A stretch of DNA of 64,000 nucleotides from Streptomyces sp. WZ-12. GTDB taxonomy: Bacteria > Actinomycetota > Actinomycetes > Streptomycetales > Streptomycetaceae. The position numbers were made by a program, and so were the translations under genes. Shown here piece after piece: positions 47,464 through 56,238 of the stretch (position 1 is its first letter; every line of letters begins with the position of its first letter). The notes under the pieces were generated by a model. It was not told the origin of the DNA and searched no databases. It saw nothing but the letters and a program-made list of their open reading frames with translations. The stretch lies in the NCBI RefSeq assembly GCF_028898845.1, contig NZ_CP118574.1, positions 7,613,001-7,677,000 on the forward strand, written 5' to 3'.

Positions 47464-47871
47464 GTGCCCTCGTACAGCATTGGTCAGGCAGCGCGGCTGC
47501 TGGGTGTCAGCTCGGAGACCGTCCGGCGGTGGGCCGACGGCGGGCAGTTGCGGATGGACCGGGACGGCGCCGGAAACCGGGCGATCGACGGGGTGAGTCT
47601 GGCCGCGTTCGCCAAGGAGCGGGCCGCGGGGGCGCATCCGGTGCCCGGCGAGGTCCGCACCTCGGTCCGGAACGCCTTCGCCGGGATCGTCACCGCGGTC
47701 ACCCTCGACGACGTGATCGCGCAGGTCGAGATCCAGTCGGGGCCGCACCGGGTGGTGTCGGTGGTCAGCCGGGAGGCCGTCGAGGAGTTGGGCATCGAGG
47801 TCGGCATGGAGGCCACCGCGCGGGTCAAGTCCACCCATGTGCACGTGGACCGGCCGGACGGGCGCGGCTGA
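47464..47871 (+). CDS. HTH-TOBE molybdate-responsive regulator, first copy
   Basis: The 135-residue product (GTG 47464) joins an N-terminal excisionase/MerR-type HTH (YSIGQAARLLGVSSETVRRWADGGQLR) to a C-terminal TOBE/Mop domain (RNAFAGIVTAVTLDDVIAQVEIQSGPHRVVSVVSREAVEELG, ending ARVKSTHVHVD) that binds molybdate in ModE-like proteins. It probably controls molybdenum uptake or molybdoenzyme genes. The IS982-family element ends 13 bp before the start, so its native promoter is gone or moved. It resembles the regulator at 54771 over its whole length. Confidence 0.88.
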   Translation: MPSYSIGQAARLLGVSSETVRRWADGGQLRMDRDGAGNRAIDGVSLAAFAKERAAGAHPVPGEVRTSVRNAFAGIVTAVTLDDVIAQVEIQSGPHRVVSVVSREAVEELGIEVGMEATARVKSTHVHVDRPDGRG

Positions 47872-47905
47872 GCGGGCCCGCCGCGCGGTGGGCCGACCGG
47901 CCGCG

Positions 47906-49414
47906 TCAGCGGCACAACAGGGCCGCGTGCAGGTCGAGTTTGTGGTCGAGTCGGGACAGGTCGCGGCCGGTGAGGGTCTCGATCCGCTGGATGCGGTAGT
48001 GCACGGTGTTGACGTGCAGGTGCAGGATCTCCGCGGTCCGCGCCCAGGAGCCGTGTTGGGCGAGGAAGACCTCCAGTGTCTCCAGCAGCATCCGGTGCGA
48101 GGTGCTGCCGGCGCGCGCCAGCGGGCCGAGCACCCGGCTGCTGAACGCCGCGCGGACCTCCGCGGGCACCCCGGAGAGCAGCGCACCCAGCGTCGTCAGA
48201 TCGTCGACGGAGGTGACGCCGGCGCCCGTCGGATCCGCCGAGCGGGCCGCGGCCAGGGCGTAACTGGCCTGTCCGAGCGCGGCGTTGAGGTCACCGGGGG
48301 TGGTCGCGGGGCCGCTCACGCCGGCGTGCAGCGCGGTCTTTGGCCGGCAGTCGTGCAGTGCCGGCCACGCCTCGCGCAGGGCCCGGACGCCCTCGTCGTG
48401 CGCCCCGGCGACCACCGCGGCCGCCCGGCCGTCCGGCAACCGGCCGGCCGCGAACGGCGCTTCGGGGCGGTGCCACAGCGCCTCGGCCAACGCCCGGACC
48501 ACCGGCCCCGGTTCGGCGTCGTCCAGCGCCGCCACCACCACCCGGAACGGGCCGTCGGCGGGCAACCCGCAGTCGTGCAGCGCCGCGTCGAACGCCCCGG
48601 TCCCCTCGGCGGTCAGCGCCAGCAGCGCGTCCGCGGCTCGGCGCGCGGTGGTCTCCCGGGCTGCGGCGTGGTGCCGGTACTGGGCGAGGACCTCGGCTAT
48701 CTCGTGCAGCACCCGCGGCGGGGCGTCGTCCGCGCCGCGCAGCCGCAGGAACCAGCCGTCGTACGGGCCGGCGTCCCCCTCGATGCGCAGGGTGGTGCCG
48801 GCGCCGGCGGTGAGCTCCCGTCGGGCCTGGCGTGGCGTCAGTTCGGGCGCGTCGGGGGTACCGGCGACCACCCGGCCGGTGGCGGTCAGCAGCCAGCAGG
48901 CCGGGCCGCCCAGGTGCGCGAACGCCCGGTCCAGCAGGGCGTCCGGCGTGGCGCCGCCGGCGAGCAGCCCGGCGAGCTCGGTGCGCACGTTCTCCGGTAG
49001 CGCGTAGTGGCCGGCCGGGCGGCGGCTGAGGTCGCCCCAGCGTCGCAGGTACACCGCCTCGGTGATGTCCCGGAACGTGATGTGCGCGGGCACCGCGAGC
49101 AGCGCGACGCGATGGGCGCGACAGGACTCGACCAGTACGTCCGGGACCGCTCCGTGGGTCTCCTCGCCGGCCAGCAGCGCGGCTGCCCCGGCCTCGGCCA
49201 GCGCCGCCACGAACCGGTCCGCCTTCTCCCTGCCGTCCTCGGGCGCCCACCACACCAGCCCGCTCAACACCAGCTCTCCCGGTTGGAGGAACCGCGCCGG
49301 CGCCTCCAGGTCGGTCGCGGTGACCCCGCTGACCTCTTGAGCGAGCAGTGATTCCTCGCCCCACAGGAGGGTCAGGTCGAGCGCATCGAGCTGGAGGAGG
49401 TCGTGGACGTGCAT
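47906..49414 (-). CDS. pucR: PucR-family transcriptional regulator
   Basis: The 502-residue protein has a PucR N-terminal domain (HDLLQLDALDLTLLWGEESLLAQEVSGVTATDL), a GGDEF-like middle and a C-terminal PucR HTH_30 (LLETLEVFLAQHGSWARTAEILHLHVNTVHYRIQRIETLTGRDL). PucR regulators control purine or related catabolism. It lies divergent from the FAD and Fe-S/Mo subunit genes of a xanthine-dehydrogenase-type enzyme, with a palindrome between them. AAGGAG precedes ATG 49414. The name is by family; the effector is not shown. Confidence 0.88.
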   Translation of the reverse strand: MHVHDLLQLDALDLTLLWGEESLLAQEVSGVTATDLEAPARFLQPGELVLSGLVWWAPEDGREKADRFVAALAEAGAAALLAGEETHGAVPDVLVESCRAHRVALLAVPAHITFRDITEAVYLRRWGDLSRRPAGHYALPENVRTELAGLLAGGATPDALLDRAFAHLGGPACWLLTATGRVVAGTPDAPELTPRQARRELTAGAGTTLRIEGDAGPYDGWFLRLRGADDAPPRVLHEIAEVLAQYRHHAAARETTARRAADALLALTAEGTGAFDAALHDCGLPADGPFRVVVAALDDAEPGPVVRALAEALWHRPEAPFAAGRLPDGRAAAVVAGAHDEGVRALREAWPALHDCRPKTALHAGVSGPATTPGDLNAALGQASYALAAARSADPTGAGVTSVDDLTTLGALLSGVPAEVRAAFSSRVLGPLARAGSTSHRMLLETLEVFLAQHGSWARTAEILHLHVNTVHYRIQRIETLTGRDLSRLDHKLDLHAALLCR

Positions 49415-49483
49415 GCGGTGGCTCCTTGGACGGCTGCCGGGCACCCGACCCGGCATCTCACATTCACGAGGCAAATGCGGATT

Positions 49484-49502
49484 CTGGCATCGTAAATGCC
49501 AG
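49484..49502. promoter_or_regulatory. Palindromic operator between PucR and xdh genes
   Basis: CTGGCAT and ATGCCAG (49484-49490, 49496-49502) are a perfect 7-bp inverted repeat with a 5-bp centre CGTAA. The right half is part of GTAAATGCCAG, which recurs with one change upstream of the second HTH-TOBE gene. It may be a PucR or TOBE-regulator site. Confidence 0.6.
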
Positions 49503-49619
49503 CCGAGCTCGCCGAAATCCCCCTTGGTTGATCGTCCAGTTCCGGGCCGGGGCATTGGTGCGTTTTCCGTGCTGCGGACCAGTCGTGCGCCGGGCCGCCG
49601 CCTTGCTTCACTCGGCGGC

Positions 49620-50462
49620 ATGGACCTGAACACCGTGCTGGAGGTGCGGGACGCCCGGCTGCACGCCCCGTGGCGACCCGGCGACGCCTGGCTGGGCGGC
49701 GGCACCTACCTCTTCTCCGAACCCCAGCCACACCTCCGCCGCCTGGTGGACCTCGGCCGGATGGGCTGGGAGCCGGTCAGTCAACTCCCGGACGGCTCCC
49801 TGGAGATCGCCGCCACCTGCACCATCGCCCAGCTCTCGCGCTTCGCGGCCGCCCTCCCGGCCCCGGCCGCGCCGCTCTTCGAGCAGTGCTGCCGCGCCTT
49901 CCTCGCCTCGTTCAAGATCTGGAACATGGCGACCGTCGGCGGCAACCTCTGCAACGGCCTGCCGGCCGGACCGATGATCTCGCTGACCGCCGCCCTGGAC
50001 GGAAGCTGCCTGCTCCAGGCCCAGGACGGCTCCCGACGCCGGGTCGGGGTCGCCGACTTCATCACCGGCGCCGGCCGCAAGGACCTCTCCGAGGGCGAAC
50101 TCCTCCGCTCGGTCACCCTGCCCGCCCGCTCCCTGACCTGCCGGACCGCCTTCCGTCAGGTCTCCCTCTACGGACTCGGCCGCTCCGCCGCCCTGGTCAT
50201 CGGCGCGCTCGACCCCCTGGACGGCTCCCTGGCCGTCACCGTCACCGCCGCCACCGTCCGCCCCTTCCGTCTCTGGTTCCCCTCCCCGCCCACCGCCGCC
50301 GCGCTGCGCGCCACCCTCGACGACGCCGTCACCGACGCCGAGTGGTTCGACGACCTCCACGGCCTGCCCGCCTGGCGCCGCCACATGGCGCTGCGGCTCG
50401 CCGAGGAGGTCCGCGCCGAACTCGCCCCCCGCCCGCCGTCCCCCACGGAGGCCGTCCGATGA
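49620..50462 (+). CDS. Xanthine-dehydrogenase-type FAD subunit
   Basis: ATG 49620 gives 280 residues with the FAD_binding_5 fold (LGGGTYLFSEPQPHLRRLVDL, TIAQLSRFAAALP) and a CO dehydrogenase flavoprotein C-terminal domain with FKIWNMATVGGNLCNGLPAGPMISLTAAL as the flavin site. It passes electrons from the Fe-S clusters to NAD+ or oxygen. It is coupled by ATGA to the fused Fe-S/molybdenum subunit. The next genes include a regulator and molybdate-handling proteins. Confidence 0.9.
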   Translation: MDLNTVLEVRDARLHAPWRPGDAWLGGGTYLFSEPQPHLRRLVDLGRMGWEPVSQLPDGSLEIAATCTIAQLSRFAAALPAPAAPLFEQCCRAFLASFKIWNMATVGGNLCNGLPAGPMISLTAALDGSCLLQAQDGSRRRVGVADFITGAGRKDLSEGELLRSVTLPARSLTCRTAFRQVSLYGLGRSAALVIGALDPLDGSLAVTVTAATVRPFRLWFPSPPTAAALRATLDDAVTDAEWFDDLHGLPAWRRHMALRLAEEVRAELAPRPPSPTEAVR

Positions 50463-53257
50463 GCCACGTCATCCACGTCAACGGCCGGGAGTTCGACGCC
50501 GCGCCCCGGCCCGGCCAGTGCCTGCGCACCTATCTGCGGGACCGCGGCTGGTTCGGGGTGAAGAAGGGCTGCGACGCCGGGGACTGCGGCGCCTGCACCG
50601 TCCACGTCGACGGGGAGCCGGTGCACAGCTGCCTCTACCCGGCCGTCCGCGCCGCCGGGCGCCGGGTCACCACCGTCGAGGGACTGGCCGAGCCGGACGG
50701 CGAACTCCACCCGGTGCAACGGAAGTTCCTCGCCGCCCAGGGCTTCCAGTGCGGCTTTTGCACCGCCGGCTTCCTGATGACCACCGCCAAGCTGGCCGAG
50801 GACCAACTCGCCGATCTTCCACGGGCGTTGAAGGGCAACCTCTGCCGCTGCACCGGCTACCGCGCCATCGAGGACGCGATCCGCGGCGTCACGCACGTCG
50901 AGGAGCCCCGCCCCGGGGAGTCGGTCGGCGCCAACCTCGGCGCCCCCGCCGGCCCGCAGGTGGTCACCGGCACCGCCCGCTACACCTTCGACATCGAGGT
51001 CCCGGGACTGCTGCACATGAAGCTGCTGCGCTCCCCGCACCCGCACGCCCGGATCGTCGCCGTCGACACCGCCGACGCGCTGCGGGTCCCCGGCGTCCAC
51101 CTCGTCCTGACCCACCGCGACGCCCCCGAGCGGCTGTTCTCCTCCGCCCGCCACGAGCACCCCACCGAGGACCCGGACGACACCCGCGTCCTGGACGACG
51201 TGGTCCGCTTCGTCGGCCAACGGGTGGCCGCCGTGGTCGCCGACACCGAGGCCGCCGCCGAGGAGGGCTGCCGCAGGATCGCGGTGGAGTACGAGGTGCT
51301 GCCGCACGTTCTCGACCCGGAGGAGGCGATGCGCCCCGGCGCCCCGGTGGTGCACCCCAAGGACCCCGAAACCTCCCGGATCGCCCGTCCGCAGGAGAAC
51401 GTCGTCGGCGAGGTGCACGGCGAGATCGGCAGCGTGGAACGGGGTTTCGCCGAGGCAGACGTGGTCTACGAGGAGACCTTCCGCACCCAACGGGTGCAGC
51501 ACGCGAGCCTGGAGACGCACGGCGCCCTCGCCTACTTCGAGGAGCGCGAGGACGGCGCCGGCGAGCGGATCGTGGTCCGCTCCAGCACCCAGGTGCCCTT
51601 CCTGACCCGGCGCGCCCTGTGCACCCTCTACGACCTGCCGGAGGACGAGGTCAGGGTGGTCGCGGGCCGGGTGGGCGGCGGCTTCGGCGGCAAGCAGGAG
51701 ATGCTGACCGAGGACGTCGTGGTACTCGCCGCGAGGCGGCTACACCGCCCGGTGAAGCTGGAGTTCACCCGTGCCGAGCAGTTCTTCGGCGCCACCACCC
51801 GGCACCCGTTCACCATCGGGATCAAGGCCGGCGCCCAACGGGACGGCACCCTGACGGCGCTGCAACTCCGGGTGGTCGCCAACACCGGCGCCTACGGCAA
51901 CCACGGCCCGGCGGTGATGTTCCACAGCGTCGGCGAGTCGATGGCCGTCTACCGCGCCCCGCACAAGAAGGTCAACGCCTTCTCCGTCTACACCCATTGC
52001 GTCCCGGCCGGCGCCTTCCGCGGCTACGGGCTGGGGCAGGTCACCTTCGCCGTGGAGTCCGCCCTGGACGAACTGGCCCGCCGCCTGGGCATCGATCCGC
52101 TGGTCTTCCGGGAGCGCAACATCATCGGCCCCGGGGAGCACATGATCACCCCCGGGGGCGAGGAGGAGGACCTCCAGATCGCCAGCTACGGGCTGGACCA
52201 GTGCCTGAAGGTCGTCCGCGACGCGATGGCCGAGGACCGCGGCGCCGCGGACGCTCCCGAGGGGTGGCTGGTCGGCCAGGGCGCCGCCATGGCGATGATC
52301 GCCACCGGCCCGCCCGGCGGCCACTACGCCGACGCCACGGTGACCCTGCTGGACGACGGCGGCTACGACATCGCCGTCGGCACCGCCGAGTTCGGCAACG
52401 GCACCACCACCGTCCACAAACAGATCACCGCCGGCGCGCTCGGTACCACCGTCGACCGGATCACCATCCGGCAGTCCGACACCGACGTCGTCCGGCACGA
52501 CACCGGCGCCTTCGGCTCGGCCGGCACCGTGGTGGCCGGCAAGGCCGTGATGCGGGCGGCCAACGGGCTGGCCGAGAAGATCCTCACCTTCGCCGCCGAG
52601 CACGCCCGCACCCCGCGGAGCCAGTGCCGGCTGCTCGCCGACGCGGTGGAGTGCGCCGGCCGGCCGGTCCCGCTCAAGGAACTGCACGCGGCCGCCCGGG
52701 CGCAGGGCGAGGAACTGACCGCGGCCGGGCACTGGGGCGGCTCACCGCGCTCGGTGGCCTTCAACGCCCAGTGGTTCAAGATCGCCGTAGACCCCGACAC
52801 CGGCGAGATCCGGATCCTGCGCAGCGTGCACTCGGCCGACGCCGGCCGGGTCATGAACCCGATGCAGTGCCGCGGTCAGGTCGAGGGCGGGGTGGCCCAG
52901 GCGCTCGGCGCCACCCTCTTCGAACAGGTCCTGGTCGACGGCGACGGCAGGGTCCTCACCCCCGCCTTCCGCCGCTACCGGCTGCCCGCCTACGCCGACG
53001 TCCCGCGCACCGAGGTGCACTTCACCCAAACCTCGGACGCCATCGGGCCGTTGGGGGCCAAGTCGATGAGCGAGAGCCCGTTCAACCCGGTGGCGCCGGC
53101 CTTCGGCAACGCGCTGCGCGACGCCACCGGGGTGCGCTTCACGGAGGTGCCGTTCCTCCGCGACAAGGTGTGGCTGGCCCTGGCGGAGCACCGTGCCGCG
53201 GGCGGCCCGGCGGGCTGGTCGGCCCGGGCGCACCCGTCGCGGGAGGGCTCGGTGTGA
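50459..53257 (+). CDS. Fused Fe-S and molybdopterin subunit of a xanthine-dehydrogenase-type enzyme
   Basis: This 932-residue protein joins the 2Fe-2S subunit and the molybdopterin subunit in one chain. Cluster 1 ligands are C38, C43, C46 and C58; cluster 2 ligands are C98, C101, C129 and C131. The large part (from residue about 165) has VGGGFGGKQE, AFRGYGLGQ and the catalytic Glu in GAKSMSESPFNPVAPAFG. With the coupled FAD subunit it oxidises a purine or other N-heterocycle; PucR nearby suggests a purine. Start overlaps the FAD gene by four bases. Confidence 0.92.
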   Translation: MSHVIHVNGREFDAAPRPGQCLRTYLRDRGWFGVKKGCDAGDCGACTVHVDGEPVHSCLYPAVRAAGRRVTTVEGLAEPDGELHPVQRKFLAAQGFQCGFCTAGFLMTTAKLAEDQLADLPRALKGNLCRCTGYRAIEDAIRGVTHVEEPRPGESVGANLGAPAGPQVVTGTARYTFDIEVPGLLHMKLLRSPHPHARIVAVDTADALRVPGVHLVLTHRDAPERLFSSARHEHPTEDPDDTRVLDDVVRFVGQRVAAVVADTEAAAEEGCRRIAVEYEVLPHVLDPEEAMRPGAPVVHPKDPETSRIARPQENVVGEVHGEIGSVERGFAEADVVYEETFRTQRVQHASLETHGALAYFEEREDGAGERIVVRSSTQVPFLTRRALCTLYDLPEDEVRVVAGRVGGGFGGKQEMLTEDVVVLAARRLHRPVKLEFTRAEQFFGATTRHPFTIGIKAGAQRDGTLTALQLRVVANTGAYGNHGPAVMFHSVGESMAVYRAPHKKVNAFSVYTHCVPAGAFRGYGLGQVTFAVESALDELARRLGIDPLVFRERNIIGPGEHMITPGGEEEDLQIASYGLDQCLKVVRDAMAEDRGAADAPEGWLVGQGAAMAMIATGPPGGHYADATVTLLDDGGYDIAVGTAEFGNGTTTVHKQITAGALGTTVDRITIRQSDTDVVRHDTGAFGSAGTVVAGKAVMRAANGLAEKILTFAAEHARTPRSQCRLLADAVECAGRPVPLKELHAAARAQGEELTAAGHWGGSPRSVAFNAQWFKIAVDPDTGEIRILRSVHSADAGRVMNPMQCRGQVEGGVAQALGATLFEQVLVDGDGRVLTPAFRRYRLPAYADVPRTEVHFTQTSDAIGPLGAKSMSESPFNPVAPAFGNALRDATGVRFTEVPFLRDKVWLALAEHRAAGGPAGWSARAHPSREGSV

Positions 53258-53264
53258 CCTGCCC

Positions 53265-53297
53265 GCCGGCCGCCGCGCTGCTGTCGCGGCGGCCGGC
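53265..53297. terminator. Terminator of the xdh-type operon
   Basis: GCCGGCCGCCGCG (53265-53277) and CGCGGCGGCCGGC (53285-53297) form a perfect 13-bp stem with a 7-nt loop just after the large-subunit stop. It separates the operon from the sulfite-oxidase-like gene. Confidence 0.8.
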
Positions 53298-53478
53298 GCG
53301 GGGCCGACGGGTCCGGGGGTGCACCGGTGGCGTTCCCGGATCTGCCGCCCCATCCGCCCATTCGCCTCACTTGTGCAAGGAGAACGTACGTAGTGGGATG
53401 GCATATGTGATTGAGGCCACTGTCGCCGGGGCATCAGAGGGAGGCAGTCGCCGCCCGGATCCTCTCCAGGGGGACACC

Positions 53479-53991
53479 ATGAGCCGTCTCAGCCCGCCCC
53501 GCGCCACCGCCGTCCGCGGCGCGCCGGACGCCGTGCCGCCCGCCGCCCGGTCCTTCCTGATCAGCGGTCAGCTCCGGCACCCGCTCGCGCTGACCGTCGC
53601 CGATCTGCGGGAGCGCTGGCCGCAGCGGCACGCCCCGGTGGTCTTCGACTGCGCCACCAACGGGCCGCAGCACCACACCTTCGACGGCCCGCTGCTGCGC
53701 GAGGTGCTGGCGGCGGCCGGCCCGGCCTTCGACGCCCGGCGGCGCAAGGACCGCTCCCGTTTCCTGCTGGCCGTCACCGGCGGCGACGGCCACCACACGG
53801 TGCTGTCCTGGGCGGAGATCGACGCCGACTTCGGTGACGCCCCGATCCTGCTGGCCACCGCCATGGACGGCCGACCGCTGGACGGCGACGGCAGCCAACT
53901 CGTGGTGCCCTCCGACCGCTGCGGCGCCCGCTACATCAGCGCCATCACCGACATCTGGGTGGGCGCCTGCCCGGTGCCGGGGGAGCGGTAG
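53479..53991 (+). CDS. Sulfite-oxidase-fold molybdopterin protein, short form
   Basis: ATG 53479 follows CAGGGGGAC. The 170-residue protein is one Oxidored_molyb domain with Mo-ligand Cys 58 in VVFDCATNGP and GARYISAITDIWVG at the end. Full sulfite oxidases are about twice as long and have a dimerisation domain that is absent here. No signal peptide is seen, so it is probably cytoplasmic. It lies convergent to the di-Mop gene in a molybdenum island, suggesting a molybdoenzyme of small size or a cofactor-handling role. Confidence 0.8.
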   Translation: MSRLSPPRATAVRGAPDAVPPAARSFLISGQLRHPLALTVADLRERWPQRHAPVVFDCATNGPQHHTFDGPLLREVLAAAGPAFDARRRKDRSRFLLAVTGGDGHHTVLSWAEIDADFGDAPILLATAMDGRPLDGDGSQLVVPSDRCGARYISAITDIWVGACPVPGER

Positions 53992-54009
53992 TCGGGGCCG
54001 GCGGTCCGG

Positions 54010-54432
54010 TCAGCGCTCGGTGGCCAGCGCGACCTCGGTGGACTTGACCAGCGCGGTCACCTCGGAGCCGGCGGCCAGGCCCAGTTCGGCGGCCGCGTCC
54101 TTGGTGATCGCCGCGGTCAACTCGCCGCCGGCCACGGCCACCTTGACCCCGGCCATCGCGCCGCCGGTGGCCACCGCGACGACGGTGCCCGGGATCCGGT
54201 TGCGGATGCTGAGCCCGTCGACGGTGCCGGTGGCGAGCGCGACCTCGGTGGACTTCATCAGCACGCGCACCGGTGAACCCGCCGTGATCCCGAGGTCGTT
54301 GACGGCCTCCACGGTGATCGCGGCGGTGATCTCCTGGCCACCGGCCAGCCGCACCGAGACGGTCGACAGCACCTCCCCCGACGCGATGCCGAGAACCGTG
54401 CCGGGGAGCTGATTGCGGATGCTCAGGGTCAT
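54010..54432 (-). CDS. Di-Mop molybdate-binding protein (molbindin)
   Basis: ATG 54432 follows GAGGAAGTGG. The 140-residue protein is two tandem Mop/TOBE domains, SIRNQLPGTVLGIASGEVLSTVSV at residues 4-27 and SIRNRIPGTVVAVATGGAMAGVKV about 70 residues later, each ending in KSTEVALAT. Such molbindins bind molybdate or tungstate oligomerically and buffer it in the cytoplasm. It is convergent to the sulfite-oxidase-like gene and divergent from the second HTH-TOBE regulator. Confidence 0.92.
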   Translation of the reverse strand: MTLSIRNQLPGTVLGIASGEVLSTVSVRLAGGQEITAAITVEAVNDLGITAGSPVRVLMKSTEVALATGTVDGLSIRNRIPGTVVAVATGGAMAGVKVAVAGGELTAAITKDAAAELGLAAGSEVTALVKSTEVALATER

Positions 54433-54720
54433 GGGAACCACTTCCTCGGGGCTGGGGGGGAGGAGGGCGGGATATCCGCGGGGGTGAATGCGGCGCCGGT
54501 CGCCGCAAGCGGAAACCGCCGCGGAACGGGGCGGGGAAATGTCGGGAATCGCCCCGTCGGTCCCTCGCACTGTAATCGCGTTCGGGCGGGAATTCCTCGG
54601 GGGATTCGGCCCACCGGGTGCGGCGTTCCGGCCCTGCTCCGGCGGCCTTTGCTCGGGATTCAGGCACCCGGAAACAGCGCTCGTTCCTTCCTCCAATAGC
54701 CCTTGCATCTGCTATAGAGG

Positions 54721-54751
54721 AATGCCTTAAGGATTGTAAATGCGAGGCATT
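54721..54751. promoter_or_regulatory. Inverted repeat upstream of the second HTH-TOBE gene
   Basis: AATGCCT (54721-54727) and AGGCATT (54745-54751) are exact inverted repeats with a 17-bp AT-rich spacer that includes GTAAATGCGAG. They lie 20 bp before ATG 54771 and likely form the autoregulatory or molybdate-responsive operator. The rest of the gap 54433-54720 holds the di-Mop promoter and no gene. Confidence 0.55.
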
Positions 54752-54770
54752 AGCTCATATTGTGTCGCAC

Positions 54771-55166
54771 ATGCAGTCCTATACAATCGGCCAGGCGGCG
54801 CGCCTGCTGGGCGTCAGCCCGGACACCGCGCGCCGCTGGGCGGACGCCGGCAGGGTCGCGACCCACCGCGACGACAGCGGCCGCCGCCTCATCGACGGCC
54901 GGGATCTGGCCGCCTTCTCGATCGAGGTGGGCCAGTCCGCGGGAGGCGAGGAGGACGATGCCTACACCTCGGTCCGCAACGCCTTCCCGGGCATCGTCAC
55001 CGCCGTCAAGGTCGGCGACGTCGCCGCCCAGGTCGAGATCCAGGCCGGACCGCACCGTCTGGTCTCCCTGCTCACCCGCGAGGCCGTGGAGGAACTCGGC
55101 CTGGAAGTCGGCATGCAGGCCGTGGCACGGGTGAAATCCACCAGCGTGCACATCGACCGCACCTGA
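54771..55166 (+). CDS. HTH-TOBE molybdate-responsive regulator, second copy
   Basis: The 131-residue protein (ATG 54771) has the same layout as the regulator at 47464: HTH (YTIGQAARLLGVSPDTARRWADAGRV) and TOBE (RNAFPGIVTAVKVGDVAAQVEIQAGPHRLVSLLTREAVEELG, ending ARVKSTSVHID). It sits directly upstream of modA and modBC, the usual position of a ModE-like repressor. Two such paralogues about 7 kb apart may divide control of transport and enzymes. Confidence 0.9.
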   Translation: MQSYTIGQAARLLGVSPDTARRWADAGRVATHRDDSGRRLIDGRDLAAFSIEVGQSAGGEEDDAYTSVRNAFPGIVTAVKVGDVAAQVEIQAGPHRLVSLLTREAVEELGLEVGMQAVARVKSTSVHIDRT

Positions 55167-55349
55167 CCCCGCGACCGCACCATCCGGCGGCCGGTCCGTG
55201 CGTCCCTGACGGGGCGGCCGCCCACCCAGCGGCGTCGCCCCTCCCCGCGCTCTCGAACGTCCTTGAGCAGGGGAGACCCCACTCGGCGCGGCTGATGTCC
55301 CCGTCCGCCCGGGCGACCGCCTCGCCCGCGTCACAAGGAGTCCCGCACC

Positions 55350-56138
55350 ATGTCCCCCTTCGTCTCCGGGCGCCGCGCCGCCTCCGCCCTCGTCACCGCC
55401 GCCCTCCTCGTCCCCCTCGCCGCCTGCTCCGGCGGCAGTGGCGACAGCGCCAAGAAGGACGGCAGCGGCACCACCACCAAGCTCACCGTGCTCGCCGCCG
55501 CCTCGCTCACCGACGTCTTCAAGAAGGCCGGCGCCGCCTACGAGAAGGAGCACCCCGGCACCAAGGTCGCCTTCTCCTTCGCCGGTTCGCAGGAGCTCGC
55601 CGCCCAGGTCAAGCAGGGCGCCCCCGCCGACGCCCTGGTCACCGCCGACACCAAGACCATGGACGGGCTCAAGGCCGACACCGGGACGCCCACCGTCATC
55701 GCCAAGAACCGCCTGGTCATCGCCACCGGCAAGGGCAACCCCAAGAAGGTCGGTGCGCTGAAGGACCTCGCGAACAGCAAGCTGAAGGTGGTGCTGGCCG
55801 CCCCCGAGGTCCCCGTCGGCCGTTACAGCGAGAAGGTCCTGGACGCCCAGAAGCTGACCGTCAAGCCGGTCTCCCAGGAGCCCAACGTCCGGGCCGTGCT
55901 CAGCAAGGTGGAACTGGGCGAGGCGGACGCCGGCATCGTCTACAAGACGGACGCCGCCACCGCGCCCGGCAAGGTCGACGCCATCGACATCCCCGACGCG
56001 CAGAACGCCGTCGCCTCCTACCCGGCGGCCACGCTGAAGTCCTCCCAGCACTCCGCGGCGGCCGCCGCGTTCGTCGCGTGGCTGAGCACCCCCGAGGCGC
56101 AGAAGCTGCTGCAGGCGGCGGGCTTCCAGAAGCCGTGA
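55350..56138 (+). CDS. modA: Molybdate-binding lipoprotein ModA
   Basis: The 262-residue protein has a lipoprotein signal peptide with lipobox LAAC (Cys 26), then a periplasmic-binding fold: [18 protein letters not shown] at the start, [24 protein letters not shown], and [13 protein letters not shown]. These are ModA family motifs for tetrahedral oxyanions. CAAGGAG precedes ATG 55350. It is followed by a strong hairpin and then the fused permease-ATPase gene. Confidence 0.94.
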   Translation: MSPFVSGRRAASALVTAALLVPLAACSGGSGDSAKKDGSGTTTKLTVLAAASLTDVFKKAGAAYEKEHPGTKVAFSFAGSQELAAQVKQGAPADALVTADTKTMDGLKADTGTPTVIAKNRLVIATGKGNPKKVGALKDLANSKLKVVLAAPEVPVGRYSEKVLDAQKLTVKPVSQEPNVRAVLSKVELGEADAGIVYKTDAATAPGKVDAIDIPDAQNAVASYPAATLKSSQHSAAAAAFVAWLSTPEAQKLLQAAGFQKP

Positions 56139-56144
56139 CCGCGC

Positions 56145-56186
56145 GGGGGCGGGGCCGCTCCGACCCGGAGGAGCGGCCCCGCCCCC
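56145..56186 (+). terminator. Hairpin between modA and modBC
   Basis: GGGGGCGGGGCCGCTCC (56145-56161) and GGAGCGGCCCCGCCCCC (56170-56186) form a perfect 17-bp stem with an 8-nt loop 6 bp after the modA stop. Inside an expected operon this would attenuate transcription or protect modA mRNA, giving more binding protein than permease. Confidence 0.75.
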
Positions 56187-56238
56187 GCCGCCCGCCGGAC
56201 CCCCGGCCCCGCCGCCCGACCCGATCCCAGGACTCCCG

